Positions 42,184 through 52,935 are shown, counted from the first letter of the stretch. The stretch: DNA of 64,000 nucleotides from Ostrinia nubilalis (GCF_963855985.1 NC_087097.1:5427001-5491000); one strand, 5' to 3'. The notes: a model not told the origin generated them from the sequence alone. Numbers and translations are program-made.

Positions 42184-44774
42184 TCTTGCACTACCATCCT
42201 TTTTTTTACCAAAATTATGGGACTCGCATAACTAGACACAGATTCCCTAATAACCCCGGCATCTAACATGTCTCCCACCATTTCACGCACCTTATCACGT
42301 TCATGATGTGACAATCTATATGGTCTGTACACAACAGGTCGCTGGCTGTTTAACTCAATATTCATTTCTGTGGTGTTCGTGCAACCTAGACTAGCCAAAT
42401 CATCTGCAAAACAATTCTTGTAATTGTCAAGAAGGTCAAAAAGCCTAGCTTTGTCCTGTTGTGACACACCATCCCCTAATATTACTCGCTCTTTATTTAT
42501 TGGAGCGCAGGGTGCACTTGAGACGTTATTGTTCGTCATTGATGCAGCTATACGATTCACTACTTCTACTCTTTCAGCGCGAGAAAATATAGAATTTTCT
42601 AATAGACAACAAGGTATTGAGCAAGGTGTTATAGTCACAAATATGTTACCATTTTCTACGTGGTAAACTCCTCCCGAAACAATATATTGAGCGTTCGGTT
42701 TTCCTACAATACCTGTATTTAGGAAAATATCTCCCGTGAAAATAGGTTCAGTTTTAGCCTTGACGCTAGCAGTTCCGTAAAGCTTAATATGTTTACTAAT
42801 CCTAACTCTCGATATAGGCTCATCGTTTTCGTGGTCCAAGCCATCAACAGGCATAACAGTATTAAGCGTGAGAAACTGTAACTTGGTTGCATCTTTGTAA
42901 ATCACAATATGCGACTGCTCGGAAAAAGATTGGCCAACCAGCATTGGCTTTTCAAGTAAATTATCTTCAACTACTCTACAGGCTACCGTAGCCGGGACTT
43001 TGTCGATTGTGATATTTAATTTGACTGTTCCTAGCGACTGGACTAAGCTGTTACCAAATCCCCTCATCATTGTCGGCTGTTCGTCATGAACTACCTTGAG
43101 TTCCTTCATAGTAGATTCCCTAATTAGTGTGACTTCACTGCCAAGATCCACAAATGCATCTAAATGTACACCGTTAACTAAGACCTGCTTAATAAATTTT
43201 GAATTTTGATTCGAGCTGGAAATGCACATAGTTTTCTGAACCGTGTCTATGTTTGTGGTTTTGTCTTTAGTGAAACAATTCTCAATTGTGTGTCCTATCT
43301 TATTGCAACGTTTACACTTTAGTAGGGGCTTAGGGCACTGAGTAAATGCATGTCCTTTATCTTTACAGTTAAAACAATAGATAGTACCCGATACTGGTTT
43401 CACTACTGTCTTATTATTATGATTACCATCTGCCGTAGTCATATTGCTCTTATTCCTGTATGGTACATTAGTATGAGAATGAGACGTCATGGCCTCCTTG
43501 CTACTCAACAGAAATTGGAGTAACTGATCTGGTTCGGAGCATCTCAGAGCGAGAGCACTAGACTTAACAGTTCTATCACTTATGCCATGGATGATACAAT
43601 CTACGGCACGTTTGCCTTGGATATCGCATTGATTTAGCAGAGCAAGTTTTTCGTAAAAGTAAATCTCGATTGGTTCCCCAAATCTACTTCGCCGCTTCAA
43701 CATGTCCTCCAAGGACTGGCCATAATTTTGTTCGCAAGGAAAGGCACTAATAAGTTTCTCCTGCCATTGAGTCCACGAATATAAAATAGAATTAAGACTT
43801 TCGTACCATATTTTGGCCAGTCCTTGTAGCTTCTGCATGGCGAAATGTACGGTGGTCCTTTCGTCCCACCCGTACACAGAGGCACATTCGTTGACCTTTT
43901 TCAGCCAGACGTCTACTCGTTGATTTTTAGTTGCAGGGTCAAAATTTGGAACTATATTTTGAGAATCTAGACCTCTATAAGTTGATTGTGCACTCTGTGA
44001 TGGCGGTTGGGACGACAAGCCACTTTTGAGAGATTGCAAAAGATTACAAACGTCTTTAGTAGTAAAAGTAGGGCTACGTACTCTTTGTGGAGGCTGGTTC
44101 GCGCCGGCGCACCCGTCGTGCTGGCTGGTGTTGGTCTTCAACGGCAGCAGAGGGCTGCGTTGCTCGTAGCGCTGACCCTCTTGTCGGCTGCTTCGTCTGC
44201 GCCCGCGGCTGCTCTCGCGGCGGCTGCGACTGCGCTCACGGCGGCTGCGGCTGCCCTCGCGGCGGCTGCGGCTGCCCTCGCGGCGGCTGCGGCTGCCCTC
44301 GCGGCGGCTGCGGCTGCCCTCGCGGCGCCTGCGGCTGCCCTCGCGGCGGCTGCGGCTGCCCTCGCGGCGGCTGCGGCTGCCCTCGCGGCGGCTGCGGCTG
44401 CCCTCGCGGCGGCTGCGGCTGCCCTCATGGAGGCTGCGGCTGCCCTCGCGGTCCCTCTGTAATTCCCGCTCCAGGCGAGAAATTCGTCTTCGTTCCAGCT
44501 CCAATTCTTGTTCCCGTCTACGCAAGTGACGGCTACGACTGCGCGTCCCCGTCCGGTTGCGTGTGCGGCTGCGCGTGCGACCGCCACTACGAGGCCGCTG
44601 AGAAGCGCTGCTACGCTTGCGCCCCGGCGGCTCTCTACTTTGACGACTTCGAGGGCGGCCACGGCTTGGGGTGTCCATGTCGCATGGAGGCGGGCTACGC
44701 TCTGGAGTAGCTAATTTTCGTCCGCCTTCATGACTTTCGGGTTGCTTATCCATAGTGACACCTCGTAAAAACAA
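42159..44774 (-). CDS. gypsy Gag-protease with SR-dipeptide repeat (871 codons)
   Basis: Residues 1-105 are basic and Arg/Ser rich. Residues 110-193 are 12 tandem heptads of the form EGSRSRR. A capsid-like region follows (about 270-430), then two CCHC knuckles at 467-480 (CFNCKDKGHAFTQC) and 487-500 (CKRCNKIGHTIENC), and a retropepsin-like segment with DLGSE at 543-547, where the usual motif is D-S/T-G. The frame then runs into the start of RT (SPIILVKK) and ends at the A8 frameshift. The SR heptads are unusual for Gag and resemble splicing-factor RS domains. RNA binding is likely; a link to splicing factors is speculation. Confidence 0.85.
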   Translation of the reverse strand: MFLRGVTMDKQPESHEGGRKLATPERSPPPCDMDTPSRGRPRSRQSREPPGRKRSSASQRPRSGGRTRSRTRNRTGTRSRSRHLRRREQELELERRRISRLERELQRDREGSRSLHEGSRSRREGSRSRREGSRSRREGSRSRREGSRRRREGSRSRREGSRSRREGSRSRREGSRSRRERSRSRRESSRGRRRSSRQEGQRYEQRSPLLPLKTNTSQHDGCAGANQPPQRVRSPTFTTKDVCNLLQSLKSGLSSQPPSQSAQSTYRGLDSQNIVPNFDPATKNQRVDVWLKKVNECASVYGWDERTTVHFAMQKLQGLAKIWYESLNSILYSWTQWQEKLISAFPCEQNYGQSLEDMLKRRSRFGEPIEIYFYEKLALLNQCDIQGKRAVDCIIHGISDRTVKSSALALRCSEPDQLLQFLLSSKEAMTSHSHTNVPYRNKSNMTTADGNHNNKTVVKPVSGTIYCFNCKDKGHAFTQCPKPLLKCKRCNKIGHTIENCFTKDKTTNIDTVQKTMCISSSNQNSKFIKQVLVNGVHLDAFVDLGSEVTLIRESTMKELKVVHDEQPTMMRGFGNSLVQSLGTVKLNITIDKVPATVACRVVEDNLLEKPMLVGQSFSEQSHIVIYKDATKLQFLTLNTVMPVDGLDHENDEPISRVRISKHIKLYGTASVKAKTEPIFTGDIFLNTGIVGKPNAQYIVSGGVYHVENGNIFVTITPCSIPCCLLENSIFSRAERVEVVNRIAASMTNNNVSSAPCAPINKERVILGDGVSQQDKARLFDLLDNYKNCFADDLASLGCTNTTEMNIELNSQRPVVYRPYRLSHHERDKVREMVGDMLDAGVIRESVSSYASPIILVKKRMVVQECVLIIEC
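44196..44447 (-). repeat. 21-base tandem repeat coding SR heptads
   Basis: Twelve 21-base units (plus strand CCTCGCGGCGGCTGCGGCTG plus C) code the EGSRSRR heptads of Gag. The very low divergence suggests recent expansion. The long open frames on other strands and frames here are artefacts of the repeat. Confidence 0.9.
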
Positions 44775-45427
44775 ATTTAGATGATTAGTAAGGGTTATAA
44801 TATAACCATCCGAATACGGGAACGAAACTACATATCATCTTCCAAATTGATAATATTTTTAATTACGTTCCCGTTAATATATATCACTACACACTTGTCT
44901 GGATGTAATCACGAAGGTTAAATCACAACGACAAACAAAAGAAGTTCTTGTATTTATAGAAATATAAATGTTATTATAGTAATAATATGTGCTACACAGC
45001 ATAATTGGAGACACATAACTTCGTTGATCTTATTGATATTACTACTTACTCGTTGTTTATTTAAAAGTACGACTTAAAAATAGAAATCATAAGTTTATGC
45101 TTTGCAAAGTAAAAAATAAATAAAAAATGTGGGTGTAATTAAAACCCTTCTAGGTTCCTGGTAGTTGGTATTTTAGAAATTTGGTAAGCTTATAAGTTTA
45201 TAAGCATGTATAAAATCTACGATAAACACTCGGTTGTGCAATCACCAGAAATGCGTTTCGCTACGTGTAACTGAGGCAGTAGCATTTTTCGTAATATGAA
45301 TAAAATTAAACAACAATACCCAGCATTTCTTACTCTCAAAGCTTTCTTTAAAACTAATGATATTAATATGAATTATGGGCGAGTACTTACGCGCTATGGC
45401 ATGTGGCGTTGCATCCCACTTGTGACT
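44775..45427 (-). other. gypsy leader between Gag and 5' LTR
   Basis: AT-rich non-coding leader. Just inside the LTR the minus strand reads AGTCACAAGTGGGATGCAACG; a TGG-initial primer site could begin eight bases in, but I cannot match it to a tRNA. Confidence 0.55.
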
Positions 45428-45841
45428 TGTAAGATGATGCTGCTTCAGGAGAATAATTTACACCAACTTGTTGTAACACTTTTTATTTCCAGTATTCACA
45501 CAATACTTTACACTTTTACTAGGCACTACTGCACAGTTCAAGAGCTCGATACAGAATGAGCCAAACAGCCAAGTCTCTCAGTTTTGTCAAGATGGCGGCG
45601 CTAGTGTCGCACAACTAATTTGATTTCCGTTTGGCGATTTATTTTACTTTAATGTATTTATTGCTTTATAGTTATTGTATAATTTAAATAAGGATTTGTA
45701 TATAATTTACAAGTGTTAATTTTGAATTTAAAAGAATGATATTATATTTTAAACTTACTAATTTTAAAACTAGTTAAGAAAAACTCTTATTATATTTTAA
45801 AATATTCTAAATATTATTATAATATTCAAATAAACCTTACA
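45428..45841 (-). repeat. gypsy 5' LTR
   Basis: 414 bases; one substitution from the 3' LTR by eye. Confidence 0.95.
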
Positions 45842-46064
45842 AATGTATGCTATCCTTTCACGTGGTTATGTAAAATTTGTCCTTGTAACTACATAATTAT
45901 ATTACTATTTAGTATAAGTACCTATTTAGTCATGGTGGTACCATTTTGACAGAAATTAAATGAAATGGAAGATATTTATTTGCTTTTATCGTGAGTAGGT
46001 ATAAAAGCCTGTTCTTATTATTATATGGAAAGATGTTGAAATAGAAGTAGGTACATTAATCTGA

Positions 46065-46441
46065 TTTTTTTTTAATGGCAACCAACCCTCTCTGGGAGGT
46101 TTATTTCTGCCAATGTCGAGTGAAAATTGACATAGTTATCAATAGAACGTGGGTGTTTCAGTTCTATTGATTTTTCATGGATTCCGTGGAGTTAAGTATG
46201 CCCGTAAGCAGGTTTCAAGACGCCACCGGGTCCAAAGCGGGTTGTTCATACGCCAACCCACTCGACACTCGATGCGCGCTCAAATTCGAAGTATTTCAAT
46301 GTTTTTTTATAATTTATCACTTCACTGCACTTTAGAACACAAAATAACACCAAATTTGTACACTAAAGTCCATTAAATAATAAATTGAAACCATTAAAAC
46401 AGATCGATCATGCTTCCCGTTCAACTACCCTACACGGAATC
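46065..46441 (-). mobile_element. poly(A)-tailed retroposon, minus strand
   Basis: A block of about 375 bases absent from duplicate X (about 21615), starting with T9 (46065-46073), that is, a poly(A) tail on the minus strand. Flanked by CTGAT on both sides (46061-46065 and 46442-46446). The interior gives no protein that I recognise; could be a SINE or a truncated LINE. Confidence 0.7.
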
Positions 46442-46876
46442 CTGATAAAATTAAACCATTTGGGCTGAGTTGCACCATCTAACTTTGACAGATTTTTGAC
46501 AGCCTTACTGTAAAATATTTATTTATATCAAGCATTTAGCTGTTATTCCTTCAAGCTTAAACTGAACCGATAGAGGCATAACGTCAGCCTTAACTGGCAG
46601 AGTATTAACGAATTAGAAGCCTTAACCTAATTCTACTGAATTCTTTTCTCTAATGTCTGAACTAATTAGCGCGTCTTTGTCGTCCACGGAAGACTCCTAA
46701 ATACGCCATCAAGATCTGTTTAGACAGTTGAATAAATACTACATATTTTATTGCCAAAACCTGTCATTGTTTTGCCTATTATAAAAGCCACCTCCTCAGT
46801 GTACCTCAACCATATTATAGTAAAAGTTATCAACATCAACTCACTACCACATTATCACTGTGAGTAAAATATAATA

Positions 46877-47345
46877 TACAGGGTGGAAATTTGTAATGCC
46901 ACCTGGAGGGAAAGTACTCTTATTATTGTTGATAGAAAATTTTACTCAAAGAAAACATTCCTTTATTTTTGAAAACAAAGAGAACTCCATTCAAAGAATT
47001 TTGAAAAATTTTCGAAAAATGACTACCATACCATAATTTTTTTTGTAAATAATTAAAATAATTTAAGATTTCATGGTTTTCCTTTCATTTAATTTATCAA
47101 GTTTGTTAGAGAGATTCATCCATAAACTTAACCCTAACGATCGATGCAATAAAAGTACAGGGTGTAATTTTTAACAAATTTTAGTTGGTTCGATTCTCGG
47201 GTGTGGCATGCAAATTTTTGGAAATCTTTGAATGCAATTCTATTTCTTTCCAAAAATAAAGGAATGTTTTCTTTGAGTAAAATTTTCTATCTACATTATT
47301 AAGAGTACTTTCCCTCCAGGTGGCATTACAAAATTCCAGCCTGTA
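46877..47345. mobile_element. MITE with roughly 140-base inverted termini
   Basis: Starts TACAGGGTGGAAATTTGTAA and ends with its near-complement; the arms extend about 140 bases (46877-47020 and 47205-47345). Absent from duplicate X at about 20945. TA-type target, so probably mariner/Tc1-like. Non-coding. Confidence 0.8.
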
Positions 47346-47408
47346 TACTGCCCCCTGCCCCCGATAGTTGAAAAGGCGCATCTAACATTTTTTCGGGTTA
47401 CCTACACC

Positions 47409-47757
47409 ATATCGAATTACAAATGATCGTAAATCAAAGTATCGAACACGTTTCATCGAACGATCAAAATATCGAACGATCGAAATATCGAATGATTAAA
47501 ATATCGAAAGTCGATCTTGCGTTGCATAATAGAAAGATGGAGGTAAGGTTCCTTGTTGACTAAGGTACCCAAAAGTGGAAATAAAAAAAATGTGTTTAAG
47601 AATTTAATGTTTTATTTACATTAATCATATTATGACATTTAATTAAAACGTCTATATTGATTTTTCGATATTTTAATCATTCGATATTTTGATCGTTCAA
47701 TCATTTGTAAATTCTATATTCTGAACGTTCGATATTTTGAGCATTCGATTTTTGGGG
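47409..47757. mobile_element. foldback built of ATCGAAATATCGAATG units
   Basis: The left arm (about 47409-47513) and right arm (about 47655-47757) are inverted and each made of repeated TATCGAA-containing words. Not present in copy I between 31490 and 31528. Probably a MITE. Confidence 0.7.
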
Positions 47758-48249
47758 GGTTCCCTACGTTTTATCGAAAGTCGTTTTAATAAAGCCTAGA
47801 TGGACGGACAGTCTTCATACAAACGCTTCGTCAAAAGTGAGGCAAAAATCTTATGTCATCATTTATTGTCAAAATGTTATTAAAAATAATTTAGAATTGC
47901 AATTTTTCGAAGGTGACAGATTTTATCCACATTTTATCGTAGGTACCTAATGAGATTTTATTATTTGTTATTTAACAATTATTATAATACGACATTTAAT
48001 TAAAACAATAAAGCATCACAATTCAATGGTCCACTAAAAGTTGCCTCACTTTTTGTTCGCTTACATCTATCTAGGCTTTGTTATTATGATTGTAGCATAT
48101 AAAAATCGGTTATAAAAAGTTTTGTGCATTTTGTATCGTCGTTGGCCGATCGTTGGAATGGTCACATCATGATATGTCCGGAAATATCGTGATACGCCGG
48201 CGCTGTGTATCGACTTTAATCGAATGTAAAATTTTCAGAAAGTTTCAAA

Positions 48250-48456
48250 ATGAAGACAACATTGATAATCATGGTGATTGCTTGCTCCTTGGCGGTGATG
48301 ATACATGCATCACAATCTGAAGAAGTCTACAACTACACGCCTGAGAATTGTAACTCGTGTGATTTATTTAATGGTTGTGTTTGTGACGAGCGTACTTTTT
48401 GTAAAATGTTTGCAAATTCGGAGGGCAAATTGGTTCCACAATGTGTTATAGACTAA
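48250..48456 (+). CDS. small secreted six-cysteine peptide, copy II (68 aa), 3' end altered
   Basis: Paralogue of the gene at 32287, with the same 20-residue signal peptide and the Cys pattern kept (34, 37, 43, 45, 51, 65). Differences cluster in the mature part and most change an amino acid (for example D to V between Cys 3 and 4, G to R, L to F), while I count only about two silent changes. The reading frame runs three codons past the last Cys and stops at 48454-48456, inside a foldback element that begins at 48449. The old frame resumes beyond 51057. The six-Cys core is intact, but the natural C-terminal tail and 3' untranslated region are displaced by 2.6 kb. Function unknown. Confidence 0.75.
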   Translation: MKTTLIIMVIACSLAVMIHASQSEEVYNYTPENCNSCDLFNGCVCDERTFCKMFANSEGKLVPQCVID

Positions 48457-49046
48457 GAGCTAGTGAACGCCAGACCTACGTTATTTTATAAAGGCTGAAA
48501 GTTTGTCAGCGCATGCTCCCAACATAGCTAAGAACCATGGCCAAACATGAAGTTTGGGTCATGGTGGCTTTGGCAGACAGACGGTACTAAAGGTGTGTAA
48601 AATACCGACTTATTTACGTCAAAGTATAAAGGCTGATTTTTTGATATTTCCTTCAAAATGTTATTAGAAATGACGTCATTCATTGACAGACACCTACCAT
48701 GGTGGAAACCCTTAGCCAGACACCTTAAAGTTCATGAAAATGTAGTCCTACTTACGTCATACTATAAAAGCTGATATTTGCATAAAATATTTGAACCATC
48801 ATTTGATGAAGTTTCCTCATCAGCCAGACACTTCTGATGGTTCCTTCGCCTTGCCAGACAGCTTTTAGAGTGGCGAACGCGAGGCACTATAAATATTGTT
48901 TTTTGTACTTTTTCTTAAGTTACTCAAGTATTTGAGTCTGTAAATCATCATAATGTTGATGAGCTGATGATGGAAGGTAAGTACAGCTCCTTAAGGCTTA
49001 GGTAGGTAATCCCTAATTTTAAAGTGATTAGGTACCTCTGAAAGTT

Positions 49047-49121
49047 GCCTAGAGTAAAGTTCTTAGCAACATTAGCATTACCTATGTTAAAGCTAATGTT
49101 GCTAAGAACTTTACTCTAGGC
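49047..49121. repeat. perfect 30-base inverted repeat
   Basis: Arms 49047-49076 and 49092-49121 are perfectly complementary (start GCCTAGAGTAAAGTTCTTAG) with a 15-base loop, inside the 2.6 kb foldback. Confidence 0.9.
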
Positions 49122-49557
49122 GTTTAGCAACTATTTCGAAGAGAAAATTTGTGGTACCATATTTTCCGTGTATATAAATTCTAGTGAGGATTTGGGGGTC
49201 CTAATTCAATATAGAATTGTTATAGAATTATTTGATACTATACATTTGATTATACTATGCATAGTAATAGATATATCGTGATGGTTTCGCTGGAAGAATA
49301 CTCTGCAGCGCAACCACTTTCAATAACAAAATACGGCGAAACCTGAGACATAGCTTTTTTTAAAATAGGACTAGAATTTTATAGACATTTCATAGATTTA
49401 TTTTAGAAACTTACACTAGTTAAATCAAAAGTAGTTCCGCCGGGGAGCATGACGTGAATTATCCTACAACTTCTAAGCGTTAAGGAGTTGTACCTTCCAT
49501 CAACATGGGATGATGACTAGCTGATGCAAACACCCAAATAACTTTAGAAACTATACT

Positions 49558-50466
49558 TATATATGTTACGGCTAAAGATAGTTGTGAACATAAACTTAAG
49601 ATTAGCCGGCTAAACTTAAGTTTATCTTCGAGAAGCAGCTAAAGTTCGATAGCATGTTAGTTTGCGTCGTGATATTCCATCTTTAGCCGGCTAATCTGCA
49701 CATTAGCCAAAACGAAACGGCTAAAAATGTATTCGATGGGCGCGCCAGGCCGGCGGAGGGCTTGAGGGGGCGGTGGGGAGACAACGCGCGCGCAGTTTTA
49801 TTTTGTTTTATTTTGTAATTTTAAATACCTACAGAAGATTCAATTGTAATGACCAAATGGTTCCTTATTATTTTATTTTAATGATTAGGTAGATATTGTT
49901 TTAAGTGATTAATATTTTGTTATTGTAATAATTGTAATTTTGAATACCTACATAGGTATATAAAAGTATGTGTAATGAAAGTGATTATTTTTTAACACGT
50001 TCCGCCGCGGTAACGGCACATACAGTAAAGGTGGAATTCATTCATATTATGGCAGTACGGGTCTCGCCGTTTTCACGAAAATCAATCTAAAAATCACTAC
50101 GGCAACAACCGTCGATTTTACATTAGAGTTTCATAGAGAGCAGACTTGTTGTTGCAAAATATTGTGAACAACAGTACGGGTATAGGTGTATGAAACATTT
50201 ATGTGAATATTGTTAGTGTCATAGTGGACTGGAGTACAGCGTCGGAACGTGTTAATAAAGTTTTCGTGTCAAAATAGTAAACATTATTACATTGTTTCCT
50301 TTTCCATTTCCTTCTACATTTTTAGCCAAGGGCCTGCGGTTACACTTAAGTTTAGCCGGCTAAAGATAGAAGAAACTAACATTAACACCTCGTCGAAGAT
50401 AAACTTAAGTTTAGCCGGCTAATCTTAAGTTTATGTTCACACCTATCTTTAGCCGTAACATATATA
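49558..50466. mobile_element. nested MITE-like element
   Basis: About 909 bases with inverted termini of roughly 80 bases starting TATATATGTTACGGCTAAAG, containing multiple AGCCGGCTAA and CTTAAGTTTA palindromic words. Nested in the 48449-51054 element. The GC-rich interior (49735-49795) is unrecognised; no coding found. Confidence 0.75.
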
Positions 50467-51057
50467 CTGGTTAAAGAATTGTCCTCCAACTCTTAAGCCT
50501 TAAGGAGTTGTACTTACCTTCCATCATCAGCTCATCAACATATGATGATTTACAGACTCAAAATACTTGAGTAACTTAAGAAAAAGTACAAAAAACAATA
50601 TTTATAGTGCCTCGCGTTCGCACTTTCAGCCACCCTAAAAGCTGTCTGGCAAGGCGAAGGAACCATCAGAAGTGTCTGGCTGATGAGGAAACTTCATCAA
50701 ATGATAGTTCAAATATTTTATGTAAATATCAGCTTTTATAGTATGACGTAAGTAGGACTACATTTTCATGAACTTTAAGGTGTCTGGCTAAGGGCTGCCA
50801 CCATGGTAGGTGTCTGTCAATGAATGACGTCATTTCTAATAACATTTTGAAGGAAATATAAAAAAATCAGCCTTTATACTTTGACGTAATTAAGTTGGTA
50901 TTTTACACACCTTTAGTACCGTCTGTCTGCCAAAGCCACCATTACCCAAACTTCATGTTTGGCCATGGTTCTTAGCTATTTTGGGAGCATGCGCTGACAA
51001 ACTTCCAGCCTTTATAAAATAACGTAGGTCTGGCGTTCACTAGCTCTTAGTCTATTA

Positions 51058-51489
51058 TAGATAGTGAAAATAAATAATAACAAATATACCAAATACCTAG
51101 AACAGAATTCAAATATCCCGATCAAATAACACTAGGCATTGTGAATCTTGTTTTTAATTTAAAGGATTTTTCATACTGGATGCGTTCTACGAAAATTCAG
51201 GCTCTATACATTTCGTATTGATGCGATCTGACCGTGCGGGCACGAGCAAAGTACGTAAAACTATCTGTGGTAAAACGCACCGCTGACAGATTGCTTTTCC
51301 CGGACCGCTGACCGGTTGCCCTGACCTACAATGTTGTTCATACATATTTTGACCTGACCGCAGATCGCAGACCGCATCCAGTGCGGCAAATCTATGATTA
51401 TTATGTATTGTTATCTGTTTTATGTTTTTAAGTTTAAACACTTTTGACTTCTTTTTTCATGTTTCTAGTTTCACATAAGTATAAATAAA
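51058..51489 (+). other. displaced 3' untranslated region of peptide copy II
   Basis: Matches 32500-32850 downstream of copy I, and ends with the conserved AATAAA at 51484-51489. It is now separated from its coding region by the foldback element. Confidence 0.7.
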
Positions 51490-52671
51490 TGAATTAAATC
51501 CTTGAAATCTGTTGTTTTTTGCCCACCATACTGTTGTGAAAACCATATAAAATAAGATCAGGGTAATCTTTGGAGATTGTACCCTACAGATGTTACCCGC
51601 CGTGTCGGCGGGCTGTCGTATTCTGTGCTGTCGTGGATGATTCGTTGAAGTCTTAAGATAGCATTCGGATCAAGACGACCGCGACGAGAGACCACGACCC
51701 GAGACCGCGACAGGCAACCGGTCGCAGGTCGCAGGGCGACAGCTACTTACGAATCTTCGCGACACGAGTCGTGTGACCCATACGAAACTCAGTATGCTTG
51801 CAGTTACTAAACTAAACGGTTGTATTCCATCCATCTGCCTGCCTACCTTTAGAGCGCTTTCAAATTAGGGCGTTAGTAGCGCGACTGCAGCGAGGCAGCG
51901 GCGTTTTTGTAATGTGAAGGTGAAGGCAGCATCCGCTGTCACCTATTATGTTCGGCAGCGCGTCTGTCGCGCGTTTGTCTGGGGGAAACTGTAGGACACT
52001 TGAGTATTTGATACCATTCTCCAATAATAAAATTCTAAAGCTCAACTTTTTAAAAACATCCTTCATTCTGCTCTTAAAAAGTCAATTAATTTTAATTTTT
52101 TCAAAATCTACATTTATTACTTAAGATTGAAAACATTATTTTGTGAGAAATAATTCAGTAATTAATAGACCTGGACACAATTAAACCATTTATCTCGAAT
52201 ACTTGGTTTCCATTTTTTTTTTCACTTTAATGACACCAAGAACGTTATTATTTCGCCAACATCTAAAATCATTCATCGTTAAAATTCTTTCAACGAAGTT
52301 AAGTACAATAAATTAAGAAAGCGGCTTAAGGAAACCATCGTTTTGATTAATAACCATGCGCAGGAGTTATTTTCGAAATAATAAAATTATGGATGACGGA
52401 GATGCGCTGGTATAAGTGCTTCCTTGACACCCTAACACACATAGTGCTGTATTCACAAACCAGTCTTCAATGTCCACAAAAAATGATTCAATAGCACAGT
52501 GCTAACATTCCGGAGTAAGTATAGTTTCATCAGCGTTTCTGTCATTGAAACATACAGGATGTAAGGACAGTTTTTTTTTATTTCAACAGAAAAAAGATCA
52601 CTGATATCTAGTTCTGGGCTGTAGGTAATCTATTTATTAAATGTTTTTGCAAATCTTGATAAATACATCTA

Positions 52672-52935
52672 TGCTTCGGCCGTTTGGTGTAGTGGTTCAG
52701 AACGGACTACTATGCCGAGAGCTCCCGGGTTCGATTCCCGGCCGGGCAAAAATTGAAATGATGAATCTTAATTTCTGTGACGGGTCTGGGTGTACCTATG
52801 TATAATATGTAGGTATGTATTTACAAAAAAAAGTATTTAAGTATGTTTATATCCATTGTCTAGTACCCATAGTACAAGCTTTGCTTAGTTTGGGACTAGA
52901 AGCGTAGTATAAAATGTCCAAGGATATTTATTTCG
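52672..52935 (+). mobile_element. tRNA-derived SINE, intact copy
   Basis: A box GGCCGTTTGGTGTAGTGG, B box GGGTTCGATTCCCGG, then TTTCTGTGACGGGTCTGGGTG, GGGACTAGAAG and a GTCCAAGGATATTTATTT tail. Uninterrupted counterpart of 37434-37800, present before the duplication. Confidence 0.88.

Larger units (their letters stand above)
38311..45841 (-). mobile_element. gypsy-family LTR retrotransposon, near-complete, frameshifted
   Basis: 7531 bases in minus orientation with 414-base LTRs (38311-38724, 45428-45841) that differ at one position that I can find (AGTCAAG versus AGTTAAG). Target duplication AATG (38307-38310 and 45842-45845); the empty site is kept at about 26862-26880 in the inverted duplicate. 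Gag-protease, RT-RNase H and integrase follow in order; there is no env-like frame. Frameshifts at four places break Pol. Confidence 0.95.
48449..51054. mobile_element. 2.6 kb foldback element with TTA target duplication
   Basis: Termini of about 550 bases (48449-49001 and 50490-51054) are inverted repeats beginning TAGACTAAGAGCTAGTG. Flanks are TTA (48446-48448 and 51055-51057). A 3-base TTA target is typical of PIF/Harbinger elements, but no transposase is present and arms this long are unusual. A second element is nested inside (49558-50466). The insertion split the 3' part of six-Cys peptide copy II. Confidence 0.85.
46753..52935 (+). repeat. segmental duplicate Y, copy II
   Basis: Direct duplicate of 31380-37800. 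Private insertions here: the MITE at 46877-47345, a foldback at about 47409-47757 and the 2.6 kb foldback at 48449-51054. It lacks the Helitron, the 3 kb LINE and the SINE insert of copy I. Confidence 0.88.

Noticed and set aside
44007..44710. Long plus-strand open frames that are Ala-rich or Cys/Gly-rich
   Set aside because: They are shadows of the 21-base repeat coding SR heptads on the minus strand; composition follows the repeat and there is no independent evidence.
52672..52760. tRNA gene
   Set aside because: A and B boxes are present, but no cloverleaf can be closed properly and the sequence continues into a SINE body shared with 37434 and 19525.
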